NCBI GenBank assembly: GCA_037447655.1
Contig: JBBHKE010001258.1
Span: 62,001-126,000, forward strand
DNA: 64,000 nucleotides
Reading direction: 5' to 3'
DNA from: Zygnema cylindricum
Taxonomy: Eukaryota > Streptophyta > Zygnematophyceae > Zygnematales > Zygnemataceae
Shown here: positions 1 through 10,679 of the stretch, in pieces
Layout of the letters: every line of letters starts with the position of its first letter
Numbering within the stretch: the first letter of the stretch is position 1
The notes under the pieces: generated by a model
What the model saw: only the letters and a program-made list of their open reading frames with translations
Told to the model about the DNA's origin: nothing
Database searches by the model: none
Translations under genes and position numbers: made by a program

Positions 1-139
1 CTCCCTATCATCATCCCGATCATCATCGTGACGATGGCGACGATGACGACGATGATGACGACGATGATGACGACGATGATGGCGACGATGACGCCTGAGC
101 TCTGCATTTATAAAAACCAAAGTGTGTGAAAAGTGTGTG

Positions 140-205
140 TGTGTGGGAGGGAGAAGGGGAGAGCGAGAGAGAGCGAGAGCGAGAGCGAGAGAGAAGGAGA
201 GGGGG
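140..205. repeat. GA-rich microsatellite in intron 4 of the left copy
   Basis: A purine-rich run of GAGA/GAGC units follows a short GTGTGTG tract. It is the counterpart of the larger purine tract at 2418-2745 and lies in the same intron of the duplicated gene. Confidence 0.8.
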
Positions 206-893
206 ACTTTATCATGCTATGTTTCAGAAATCGTGGTGAAGATATAAAAGCTGTGGTAGCCTTACAATTTAAAAGTTATTTTTATAAGAAAAAAACTATC
301 TAGATAATTTTGTTTTCTTTTCACCTCTTCCGTCTTCGAGATCCTCCCTTCCATCCTCGAGAATCTCTCTTTCGTCTTCTAATGTCTTCCGTTCGGGTGA
401 GTACCATTTCCCCTTTACCCATCCCTTGGGATTCTTTCCGGCCCATTTGTGTGTAAGTCCTATGAGCAAAGACACAAAAAGCCAAACAAAAAAACCATAA
501 AAACTAGAAAAATAAGTTCAAGAACGCCAACAGAAATAAGACAAATATAGAGCCCAACAGAAATAATACAAATATAGAGCCCATTTGATGCTTTTTTTAT
601 TCCCAAACAAGCCAGCAAATATTGCTCAACAAAAGAGCATTTTTTTTTCACCTTTTCCGTCTTTCTCAAAGCAGAAAGTGAACAAGATAGACATAAACAG
701 AGACAAAATCTGCAATATGACTACTGAAGGAAGAGTACACATGCATGCATATGTATAGAGAGCAAGATATTTATAGATATATGTAAACAAAGGATATAAT
801 CTGCATCTTATCATGAACAAAAAAGCAAACAACGTTAAAAGTCACGGAAAAAAAAAAATTGTCAACTACAAATGATATTTAGAATTTGAATTA

Positions 894-968
894 CCTCGTC
901 CTTCTTCGAGTAACTTCCGTCCAGTTCGGACCTCGTCCTTCTTCGAGTAACTTCCGTCCAGTTCGGAC
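894..968. repeat. 37-bp tandem duplication inside exon 2 of the left copy
   Basis: The 37-bp unit beginning CCTCGTCCTTCTTCGAGTAA occurs twice head to tail. It duplicates most of the 45-nt exon of the paralogue, including its splice donor (GAG|GT on the minus strand), so an internal donor is also available. Confidence 0.9.
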
Positions 969-2069
969 GACAATCCCTACAAAAAAAAAAAAAAGGTTAA
1001 GAATTTATTACATTATAGGTTGTAAAGCAAAGAAAAAAATAGCATTTTTAAGTGCATGATAAATGCAAATCTGGACTAAGATTCACTTTTTGTTAAGAGC
1101 CAATGAAGGACAATTAAAAAACCTTCACCAAATAATTTTAGTTATATATGCTTCAAACAATATAATATTGAAACTTAAGGTCTTGAAAAACGGTATAAGC
1201 AAGGGAAACCAAAAAAAATTATGCTATGAATCCGAAAACATAAAACACCAACAATCAATAACAAAAACAAATATACATACTTCCGAATATATTATGACCA
1301 TTTTCTTACCAATATCCTTTCCTTAAATTTCGTTTGTATCGACCGAACATTGAATTCACGCCACAAAATTCAAAAGAAAACCCCAAAAAGAATGACACAG
1401 GCACGAAAAAAAGAAATTGTCCCCATTTAAAATTTAATCGCAAAAACCCCAGGGTAGAAATTTAAGCTTCTCGCAGACCCCAAAGTCTCTCCTTTTCTAC
1501 AGAAAGAATAAAATTTCGAAGAAAAAAAATGTTGTATTTAAATGCAGAAAACGCCATGATAAAACGGATCAAAAGTTAAGGGTCAAAGGACAAAAAGCCA
1601 AGGCCAAAGCGAAAGCTAAGCCAAAGCTAAGCCACGGATCAAAGTTCGGTTTCAGATGCCGACTATGGAATATTTCAGTTCGTAAAATATAACTGTAGGA
1701 TTTTGCAACATCGCGATTCATGTGTTTTTGAAGTCCGAGAGGAGTTTTTATTTCCTACATTGGTGAAAATGCTAAACATTTCCAAAAACTTCAAATTCAA
1801 CAAATTTAGGTTTAAGCATTTCGAGTCTTGGCAGAAATAGCTTGGAAAAAACGTAATTTTTCATTGATTAGGCCGTCTGTAAGGATTCACGATGGAATAC
1901 CATACCAAATGGTTCTCCTCGAGCTTAAACCGTGTAATTTTTTGTAAAATTGTTTGAACGTTTTCTAACGTTCAATCGTTCGCGGTCAAAAGATCGTTAA
2001 CATTTTGCATAACCTGGATGATGGCAATTCACAAACTTGTCATATTTTAGCCAGTCATGACTCAACCTC

Positions 2070-2425
2070 CTACCTGTCGTCTTCAATGCGTTGATATATA
2101 TAATAAAAATAACAAAATATAGTACGATTGTAGAAAAATGCGTCTGCAACCTTCACCTCTTTCATCGTCGAGCATTTTTCGCCCATCATCATCGAGCATT
2201 TCTCTCTCAGTTTCGAGGTTTTGCCGTCCATATTCGAGATCCTCCCTCTCATTCGACGTTTCGAGATTTTGACGTCTATCTTCGAGATCCTCCCTATCAT
2301 CATCCCGATCATCGTTGTCATGATGATGACGATGGCGACGATGACGACGATGATGACGACGATGATGACGACGATGATGGCGACGATGACGCCTAAGCTC
2401 TGCATTTAAAATCAAGTGTGCAAAA

Positions 2426-2459
<34 letters not shown>

Positions 2460-3949
2460 AAGGGAGAGGAGAGGGAGAGGAGGAGAGCCAGGGGGAAAGG
2501 GGGAGAGGGTGACAGGGAGAGAGGGGAGGAGAGAGAGAGGTTGAGAGAGAGAGGAGAGCGGGGAGAAGAACGGGGGAGTGGGAAAAGAGCAGGAGAGAGG
2601 AAGGGAGTGTGTTGGGGAGGGGGGGAGAGCGGGGGGGATAGGGAGATGGGAGGGGGAGGGGGGGAGAGAGGGGGAGAGAGAGGGGGAGGGGGTGGGGGAG
2701 GGAGAGGGAGAGCGAGAGAGAGGGAGCGAGAGAGAGATTTTATCATACTATGATGCAACAATCATGGCTAAGGTGAAGTTACAAATTTATTTAGTTTTAC
2801 AAGCTAAAAGTTTTTTCTATAAGAAAGTACAATCTTAGACAATTTTGTTTTCTTTCCACCTCTTCCGTCTTCAAGATCCTCCCTTCCATCCTCGAGAATC
2901 TCCCTTTCGTCTTCTAATGTCTTTCGTTCGGGTGAGTACCAATTTTCCTTTTTCCATCCCTTCGGATGCTTTCCGGCCCATTTGTGCGTAAGTTCTATGA
3001 CCAAAGACACAAAAACCAAACATAAAAAACCATAAAAAGTAGGAAAAAAAAGTTTAAGAACGCCAAAAAAAATAAAACAAATATAGAGCCTATTTGATGT
3101 TATTTGTATCCACAAACAAGCCAAAAAATATTGTTCGATTAAAAAACATATTTTTAAGTTTATTTTTTTATTTTGATTCACCTCTTCCGTCTTTAGAAAG
3201 CGAACAAGATAGACAAAACCAGAGACAAAGAGCGCAAAAGCATTATTCAAGGAAGAGTACACAGATATGTATGCACGTATTTATGTATATATGCATACAT
3301 ATAGAGAGGAAGAGATGTATGGATATTTATATATAAACAAGAAAGGGATGTAATCAGCATCTTCTCATAAACAAAGAAACAAACAATGTTTGAAGTCACG
3401 AAAAAAAAGAAAAAACTACAAATGATTTTTAAATTGAGAGTTACCTCGTCCTTCTTCGAGTAACTTCCGCCCAGTTTGGACGACAATCCCTACAAAAAAA
3501 AAGAAAACAATTAAGTTATACATTTCTTACATTATAGGTTGTAAAGCAAGAAAGACTTAGTATTTTTTAGTGCATGAGAAATGCTTATATAAACTAGGAT
3601 TCACAATGTGTTAAGAGCTAATGAAGGGATAACAAAAAACCTTCACCAACTAGCTTTAGTTATATATGCTTCAAATAATATTATTTTGAAATTAACGGTC
3701 CCTTAAAAAGTTAAAAACAAGAGAAAGCAACAATACTTTTGCTTTAAACCCAAAAAAATAAGACACCAACAATCAAAAAACCAAAACCAAATATAGCATA
3801 CTTCCGAGTAAATTATGACCCATTTTCTTACCAATATCTTTTTCTTCATTTTCTTTTGTATCGACCGAACATTGAATCGCCGTCACAAAGATGAAAAGAA
3901 TAACCCCAAAAAGAATAACACAAGCACGAAAAGAAGAAATTGTCCCCAT
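2070..3949 (-). CDS. secreted Arg/Glu/Asp-rich Leu-repeat protein with His/Arg block; six exons including a 9-nt micro-exon
   Basis: I do not recognise a family. The model on the minus strand is: exon 1 3949-3832 (118 nt), exon 2 3489-3445 (45), exon 3 3190-3182 (9), exon 4 2994-2860 (135), exon 5 2399-2157 (243), exon 6 2080-2070 (11, ends TAG). All five introns are GT-AG (donors GTAAGA, GTAACT, GTGAAT, GTGGAA, GTGAAG) and all junctions are phase 1, giving 561 nt and 186 residues. Residues 1-25 form a signal peptide with a hydrophobic core (CVILFGVILFIFVTA). Then come modules of the form RxxLE(D/E)GR: RKLLEEGR, DGR, RKTLEDEREILEDGREDLEDGR, later REDLEDRRQNLETSN, EREDLEYG, RQNLETER, EMLDDDG, RKMLDDER, DDR. 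Exon 5 begins with about 25 residues of Arg/His repeats, then an Asp-rich stretch. Most exons end with codons for GR or ER. A TATA box lies about 100 bp upstream. Exons 3 and 6 are the least certain. Function unknown; secretion and metal or polyanion binding are inferences from composition. Confidence 0.6.
2418..2745. repeat. purine-rich microsatellite (GAGAGG/GGGGAG) in intron 4
   Basis: A GTGTGT tract leads into about 300 bp that are almost purely purine on the plus strand (GAGAGAGAGG, GGGGAGAGAG, GGGGGAGG). Such homopurine tracts can form triplex DNA. Long open frames across it on both strands are artefacts of the low complexity. It lies in the intron between exons 4 and 5 of the minus-strand gene. 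Confidence 0.9.
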
Positions 3950-4046
3950 TTTAAAATTTAATCGTGAAAACCTCAGAGCTACAGAATTTTTAGTGTGTCC
4001 CAGACCCCAAAGTCTTTGATCCTATAAACTTGAAGAGAAAAAGGTT

Positions 4047-4055
4047 GTATTTATA
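4047..4055 (-). promoter_or_regulatory. TATA box of the intact secreted repeat gene
   Basis: The minus strand reads TATAAATAC about 100 bp upstream of the ATG at 3949, which would leave a leader of about 70 nt. The corresponding site of the decayed left copy (near 1530-1540) reads TTTAAATAC, so the core TATA has been lost there. Confidence 0.5.
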
Positions 4056-4580
4056 CGCAGAAAACGGCGGGATAAAGACAAAAAGGTCAAAAGTCAACGG
4101 TCAAAGGGCAAAAAGCTAAGGCCAAACCAAAGTTACGCCAAAGATCGACAGAGTCTGGTTTCAGATGCCGATGATGGGACATTTCAGTGCGTACTTTTCA
4201 GCGGTAGGATTTTGCAACGTGGCGACTTGTGTGTAAACTTAAGTCAGAAAGGAGGAGTTTTCCTTTCCTACGTTGGTCAAAATTCTAAACATTTTCAAAA
4301 ACTTAAAGATTAACAAATTTATGTTTAAACATTACGATTCCTTGTGCTTGGCAAAAATGCAATCGTTCATTGGTCAGGTCGTCCGTACGGTAGTTGGACT
4401 TGCCGTACGCCTATGATTCACGACAGAATACCATACCAAATGCTGTTCCTCCAGGTTAAACCGTGTAAGTAGACTGGTTTGTAAAATTGATTAAACTTTT
4501 TCTGACGTTAAATCGTTTGCGGTGAAAAGATAGTTACCATTCCGCGGAATCTGAGGTACGTCATGTCCCGCACGTGGCAA

Positions 4581-6180
4581 ACGCCTACTTTAGCGGGTCT
4601 CTACATAGGGTGAACCTGAGATTGTTTATTGTAAAAAGTGCATTTGCGTACAAAGCCGTACAGCATCTATTTTTTAACAAGGCCGTACGATTAATTTCGG
4701 CGCCTAGAGGCAACTCTTGCTCAATTCAGCAAAGTATCCGTACAAAAATTCAGCAAAGTATCCGTACAAAAATCCATCAAAGTTTGACTTTTGAAGTCTT
4801 TTATGATGTAAATTGTAAAACCTAGATTCCCAAACCTACGATTCTTTTTTTTTTAAAGATCTGACAGCTTATAGATCTGACGGCTCTAAACGATGCCACG
4901 CTGCATAAGTTTCATCTATCTATGGATGGCAATCGGGCGTATGGAAAATATCAAAATTAAATATCTATAGGTGTCCAACTCGCCGAAGAAAATCAAACGA
5001 AAGTACACGAGGACACAGACCTAAGAAAAGGAAAGGTACAGTACGGTTCACATGTACGTAAAGGTAAATGTACGGTAGACTTGGCTCCAATGCTGGACCT
5101 GATATTTGTGAAGGTCGGGATGGGAGAAGGACCGAGAAAAAAAAAAAGTTTGGATTTACGTTTCTTGGAGTCTTGAATCTTGATCTCCACTAAGTTCAAA
5201 TCTAGTGAAATGTCTACTAGCCAAGCTTTGCAGTTTTCTGTTTACATATGTAATTTCATATGTTTATTATTAAATGTATTCATTTTTATCTGAATGAGTT
5301 TATCACTAGAGTTTTTCCAGTAGAGAATGTAAATGCATAACGGAAAAATTGACGGTAAATGGAAGCCTTGACTAAATTGACATCTCTTTTTCTTCACTTC
5401 AGACTTAAGACGCTAACTGGTTTATAGAACTTTGTTTAGCGTTGTGTCCTTTTTTAGAGGATTGTACATACCTTTGGTAGTGTAACAAATTCTTATCGGA
5501 AATTATCTTAATTCCTTTTACCAATTCTTCTTCTACCTCCATTAGTTCTACCTACAGTCAGCCTTATACTAAACCGCTTTTGCAGCTTCCTGGTTCTTGT
5601 TTTTTCCTATATAGTCTAGCCTTTCTCAATAATAAATTATCAAAATGCTAAGACAAAAACCTATCCATAAACCACCTCTCAGTTTTCCTTGTTTGTCTTT
5701 TATCTACTTATCGTTTTGTTCGTTTTTATCCTTAACGTTACTTTCGGCATTTCCTCATTTTTGTTATATCTTTATTTCGACCTTTCATGGCCTCTACATC
5801 ATTAAATGATAAGTTTTCTATCGTTAAATCATGTTTTTTAAATATATTTGGAACAAGTGAAACACCATAGTATTATTGCTACACATTTCAGTATCTATAT
5901 TTGGTATAAAAGAACAGATAACAGTAAAAGTAATAAAAATAAAAATAATTATACCCAATCAAGTTGTATTTGAAAGAAAGACAACTTTCACAGGGTGAGG
6001 CTATCAAATTATGTACAAGATGCGAATTTTTAAAACAAATTATATTTGAAAATGTCCATCTAGGGTCGTAACTGTTAGGTATCGTGATTAGTTGACGTGC
6101 ATCATATCGATTTCATTACGATATATCGTGGTACGATGCTTTTAAAACGTCATATCGATATGTCTCAAATCAACATCGCA
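4581..6180. other. AT-rich stretch without a recognisable gene
   Basis: No open frame with coding character was found. The only local structure is a short direct repeat near 4726-4772 (CAGCAAAGTATCCGTACAAA twice). The rest is AT-rich sequence with scattered poly-T and poly-A. Confidence 0.6.
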
Positions 6181-6184
6181 ATAG

Positions 6185-6340
6185 TGTATCGTGTGTTGTC
6201 TTTGTTCGACAAATGTTCGATAATTTTTCAAAAATTGTTCGAAAAATTGCGTGATAATTGTTCGATGATTGTTCGATTATTGTTTCATAATTGATCCATA
6301 ATTGTTCGATGAATGTTCGCTAAATGTTCGATAACGAACT
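6185..6340. repeat. 11-bp minisatellite ATTGTTCGATG
   Basis: About a dozen degenerate copies of ATTGTTCGATG/A (variants ATTGTTCGATT, ATTGTTTCATA, ATTGATCCATA, ATGTTCGATAA) lie in tandem and directly abut the 10-bp satellite that begins near 6337. Confidence 0.8.
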
Positions 6341-9062
6341 CCCTTTGACTCCCTTTGCCTCCTTTTGACTCAGTTTGACTCCGTTTGTCCCATTTTGTCT
6401 TGGTTCGCTTTTGCTTTCCTCTCTTTGTTTTGCTTTACCTTGGTTTGCCTCCTTTTGCCTCTCTTTGCCTCCGTTTTTCTCTGTTTGCCTACATTTCCCT
6501 CCGTTTGATATTGTTCGCCTCCGTTTGACTCCTTTTGCCTCAGTTTGTCTTTGTTTGCCTATGTTTGCCTACCTTTACCTCTCTTGGCCTCCATTTGCCT
6601 CCTTTTGCCTCCGTTTGTCTTCCTTTCCCTCTTGCTGCCTCCATTTTCCTCCTATGGTCTCGATTTGCTTCTGTTTAACTTCCTTTACATCCCTTTGCCT
6701 CCATTTTCCTCATTTGCCTTTATTTACCTCCGTTTTCCTCCCTTTGAGTCCCTTTGCCGTTTGTCTTCGATTGCCTCCCATCGCCTCTATTAACCTCCAT
6801 TTGCCTCCCTTAGCCTCACCTTACCTCCCTTTCCTTTCCTTGTCTTGCCTTTGCTTTCGATTGTCTCCATTTGCCTTTCTTTGCCTCTATTTTTCTCTCT
6901 TTTGCTCTTTTTGCTTTTGTTTGCCTTTTTCTGCCTTTGTTTGCCTTCGTTGGCCTCCCTTTCCCCGTTTGCCTCCGTTCGACCCCGTTTGCCTCCCTTT
7001 GCCTCGCTTTGCCTCTTTCTGCCTTCACTTTCCTCCAATTGCCTTGCTTTGACTCTATTTTGTCTTTTTTACCTCCATTTCCCTCCCTTGTTCTCCGTTT
7101 GGCTCCGTTCATATCCTTTATTTCCCCTTTGGCCCCCTTTGCCTCCCTTTGCCTCCCTTTGCCACCCTTTGCCACCCTTTGCCACCCTTTGCCTCTATTT
7201 GTCTTTGTTTTCCTCCCTTTACCTTCGTTTGACACCCTTTTCCTTTCTTTGACTAAGTTTGTCACCATTTGCCTCCCTTCGCCTCCCCTTCTTTTTGTTT
7301 GCCTCCGTTTAGCTCCCTATACACCCCTTTGCTTGTTTTGGCCTCCGTTTACCTCTGTTTGTCTTTGTTTATCTTTTTTGTCTTTTTTGTATCCGTGTTT
7401 TTTGGCTTGCTAACGACTCCCTTTGCCTCTGTCTACCTCTCTTTGGCTCCCTGGCTACCCTTCGACTTTATTTTTCTCTCTTCTTATTTTTGCCCCCGTT
7501 TGCCTTTTTATGTCTCCGTTGGCCTCCGTTTGCTTCTGTTTGCACCCCTATACCACTATTTTCGTCAATTTGCCTCTGTTTACCTCCATTTTCTCCCTTT
7601 GCCTCTCTTTGCCTCCGTTTGTACTTACTCGCCCCCTTTTGCCTCCGTTTGACTCTATTTTTCTCCGTTTGACTTCCTTCGGCCTTGTTTGCCTCTATTT
7701 GCCGTAATTTGCCTCCATTTGCTGTAGTTTGCCTCCGTTTGCCTCTGTTTGTCTCCCTTTGTCACCCTTTAATTCCGTTTGCCTCCATTTGTCTACCTTT
7801 GACTCCATATTCCTCCGTGTGCCTGCCCTTTGTATCCCTTTGCCTCCTGTTACCTTCGTTGTCTCTGTCGGCCTTCCTTTTCCTCTGTTTACATTGACCT
7901 TCCTTTTCCTCTGTTTCCCTACACTACACTGACCACTGACCTCCGTTTGCCTCCACCTCTGTTTTCCTTTACCTCTGTTTTCCCCGTTTGCCTCTTTTTG
8001 CCTCTTTGCCTCCACTTGACTCCGTTTGCTTCCCTTTAAATATGTTTGATTTTTCTTGTCTAAGATTGTCACCATTTGCCTCCATTTTCCTCCATTTACC
8101 TTCGTTTGCTCCCCTTTTCCTCTTTTTGCCTTCGTTAGTCTCTGTTTCCCTACCTTTGCCTGTGTTTGCCTCTGTTTGTCTCCATTTGTCTCCGTTTGCC
8201 TCTCTTTCCCTACCTTTGGATTTGTTAGCCTCTGTTTGCTCTTGGATGCTCCTCTTTGCCTCCTTTTAACTCTATTTGCCTCCATTTATTGCCTCCATTA
8301 TCCTGCGTCTCCTCCCTTTACCTCCTTTTTCCTCCCATTGACTCTCCTCCCTTTACCTCCCTTTTCCTCCCATTGACTCTATTCTCTTATGTTTGCTTTT
8401 GTTTGCCTCCTTTTGCATTCGTTCTTTTTCAAATGCCTCTCTTTGTCCCCATTTGCTTCCGTCTGATTTCTTTTATCTCCCTTCGACTTTGTTTGCCTAC
8501 CTCTACCTCCCTTTGCCTCTTTTTGACTCAGTTTGCCTTCATTTGACGTTGGTTGCCTCATTTTTTCCCATATGCTTCTTTTTGTCACCTTTTGACTTTG
8601 TTGCCTTTGTATTGTCAATGTGCCTACCTTTGCCTTTGCTTACCATTGTTTGCCTCCCTTTACCTTCCTTTAAAATTGTTTGCCTGATTTGTTTGTCTTT
8701 ATTTGCCTCTCTTTGCCTCAATTTGTCTCCATTTATCTCCGTTTGGCTCTATTTGCCTTCTTTTTGTATTTGTTTACCTCCCTTCGCCTTCATTTGTCGC
8801 CGTTTGCCCCCCGTTTGCTCCCATATGCCCCTCTTTGCCTTCCTTTTACTCTTTTTGTCTTTGTTTTGTCTATTCGCCTCCTTTTGTCTTTATATACCAC
8901 ACTTTGCCTCCATTTGCCTCCTTTTGTCTCTATTTGTCTCCTTTTGCCACCTTTGCCCGTGAGCCTCCTTTTGCCTCCCTTTGCCTCTATTTGTCTCCTT
9001 TTGCCTCCTTTTACCGTGTGCCTCCTTTTGCCTCCCTTTGCCTCCATTTGTCTTCGTTTACA
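6337..9062. repeat. 2.7-kb satellite with 10-bp period (TTTGCCTCCN)
   Basis: The consensus unit is TTTGCCTCCN, with N and the third C most variable (TTTGCCTCCG, TTTGACTCCT, TTTGTCTCCA, TTTGCCACCC). The 10-bp register holds for hundreds of bases; around 7141-7200 six successive units are nearly identical. About 270 copies fit. The plus strand is almost free of A, and TTT recurs once per 10 bp. Because 10 nt in three frames makes a 10-residue repeat with few stops, long open frames appear on both strands (for example PPFASLCLRL repeats on plus, basic Lys/Gly/Arg repeats on minus). I regard these as satellite artefacts and not genes. Confidence 0.95.
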
Positions 9063-10300
9063 CAAACTTTCTAGTGGAGGCGAACAGCGGCAAAAGTAGA
9101 CGCCACTCCAAAACACTAAGCGAAAACTCCCAAGAGATACTCGTTCAAACAACAATTTTCAGTCACTACCAATAAAGTATCAGAGATTGACCTCATAGTA
9201 CATCAGTGTCCAAAATTTAGCATGTGTAAACGACTTCCCAAGTCGCATAAAAAATACTCATGAGAACATATTAAGACTAAAAGAACACAAAAACAACGTT
9301 GTTGAAGTATAGTATCATTCAAGTTGTGAAAAATAAACTAAGTTTGAAGTATTCTACTCTCTTTGTGAGGGTAATTGTTATCTATCACAAAACCTATGTG
9401 GTTTTTCCTAAGGTACTGCACCTAATGTACGCCAAAGTACTTCGATAGTACCTCAACTGTACCGCAAATGCAAAGAAAACAATATATGGTCACTAAGAGC
9501 TACCTTCTAGCGAACATACAAATAAATGAATGCATATGGGACAAACTCATGTTGATTTACATGCCTCTCGCCAATATATTGTCTTGTTCACGACATATTT
9601 GCCGCGCCACTGTGGTCCCAACAAAAGTTAAGGGAGGTTTGTGTGCGTCCGGTCGCACATATCGGGCTGCTAGTACTTACTATATGTTATATCACCATTC
9701 CGGTTAGTCAACAACATTAGATTGCCGTTCGATTAGAGTTCTAGGTTTTGAGAGATCATGACAAGCGTAAGTATGTGAAGGCCGTTACATTCAAACTCGT
9801 TGGCACATTCTACAATCTTAGGTATAGGCCTTTACTTTCACACTAATTTATATACATATTGAAAAGGACTTATGAATATTATTATGAAACCGAAAGAATC
9901 CTCTCACAACTACATCTAAAGTTTCAAAAACAATACTCTTGTTAAGCTTTAGGCTCTACCAGCCACTTAAGCCACAAGCCTCTTTGAAAAACTTTAATTT
10001 TTAATTTAAGAGTAGGTAAGTTTCTGGTTAAATAATGTTGAAGCTTGCTACTCGAGTAACACGTCCCATTTCTAACTTTCACAATATATCATGTTGTAGA
10101 TCTCTTGCTAGGCATATCGCTAGAGCTAAGATCACTTCGATGTTTAATCGGACTTCACTTCTTCCGATTGTTAGTTTTAGACTTTAGTTTCTACAAGGTA
10201 TTTGAGAACACCTAGAACAATATCAAGTTTGGCGTTGTTTATAAAATAAATCAAACTGCATAATATATATTTGTAAGAAATTCTTGATAGAATTTTGATG
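9063..10300. other. stretch without a recognisable gene
   Basis: Mixed AT-rich sequence with no coding signature. The longest open frame (near 9468-9707) has no recognisable domain. Confidence 0.6.
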
Positions 10301-10515
10301 ATTTCAGAGGCGAGTGGCCCAAAGCTTGTTTGAACCTGTTTAACTAGTGACTTCCTTGTGAAGATTAATTCATTTTCGTCCTTTTGTGATGAATAAGATT
10401 TATTTTACTTTTTTTTCTCCCTCCTCTATCGTAAACATTTTTCTTTTTCTTTTTCATGAATGCTTTATAAACCTTATAGTCTTTGACAATTTGGAGGTTG
10501 GTTTCTTTTTTTGTT
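10300..10515 (+). repeat. diverged dispersed repeat shared with 40985-41205
   Basis: Matching blocks in the same order and orientation include GAGTGGC[G/C]CAAA, a TAGTAAGGTTTAT-like segment, CCTCCTCTATCGTAA and TAGTCTTTGACAATT. Neither copy carries an open frame of note, so this is an old dispersed repeat of unknown type. Confidence 0.6.
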
Positions 10516-10679
10516 CTTTTTCTATGGCCACATCATTAGAACCCAAACAAAAAGATGGAAAGATACAAGTGACAAGAAAAAACAAATGAGACTGATTGGT
10601 CAATACAAACCAAAATGTTTAACAATTTTGAAACCAAACCGAGTGGTTCAATACAACTGAACAAATACACTTAATGCCT

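Larger units (their letters stand above)
1..1426 (-). pseudogene. left, decayed copy of the secreted micro-exon repeat gene (3' end outside window)
   Basis: The exons match those of the intact copy at 2070-3949: exon 1 1426-1310, exon 2 976-895, exon 3 660-652, exon 4 459-325, and exon 5 from 101 off the left edge. Exon 1 opens with the same signal peptide (MGTISFFRACVILFG) but a 1-nt deletion gives a TGA after 18 codons, and another stop (TAA) lies further on in the original frame. Exon 2 holds a 37-bp tandem duplication, making it 82 instead of 45 nt and shifting the frame. Exons 3 and 4 remain open and keep the LEDEREILEDGREDLEDGR module. The TATA box of the intact copy is altered here (TTTAAATA near 1535). 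I read it as a pseudogene of a tandem paralogue; the alternative is a copy using other start or splice sites. Confidence 0.7.
1..4580. repeat. tandem duplication of a 2.3-2.5 kb gene-bearing unit
   Basis: The segment 1 to about 2060 is repeated, diverged but collinear, from about 2287 to 4580. Matching landmarks are the GATGACGAC-rich block (1-100 and 2289-2400), the GA-rich microsatellite (140-205 and 2440-2745), the CTTCTTCGAGTAACTTCCG exon (895-976 and 3445-3489), the exon 1 block (1310-1426 and 3832-3949) and the region upstream of it (1600-2060 and 4100-4580). The left unit begins outside the window, so the array probably continues to the left. Each unit carries one minus-strand gene, described separately. 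Confidence 0.85.

Noticed and set aside
2393-2761. Ser/Leu/Pro-rich minus frame and Arg/Glu/Gly plus frame over the purine tract
   Set aside because: Low-complexity microsatellite in an intron of the modelled gene; both strands are open for compositional reasons.
6375-8962. Many long open frames on both strands (Pro/Phe/Leu/Cys-rich on plus, Lys/Gly/Arg-rich on minus)
   Set aside because: They arise because the 10-bp satellite unit contains few stops in any frame. Frames overlap on both strands, no start context or domain is seen, and the residue repeat simply mirrors the DNA repeat.
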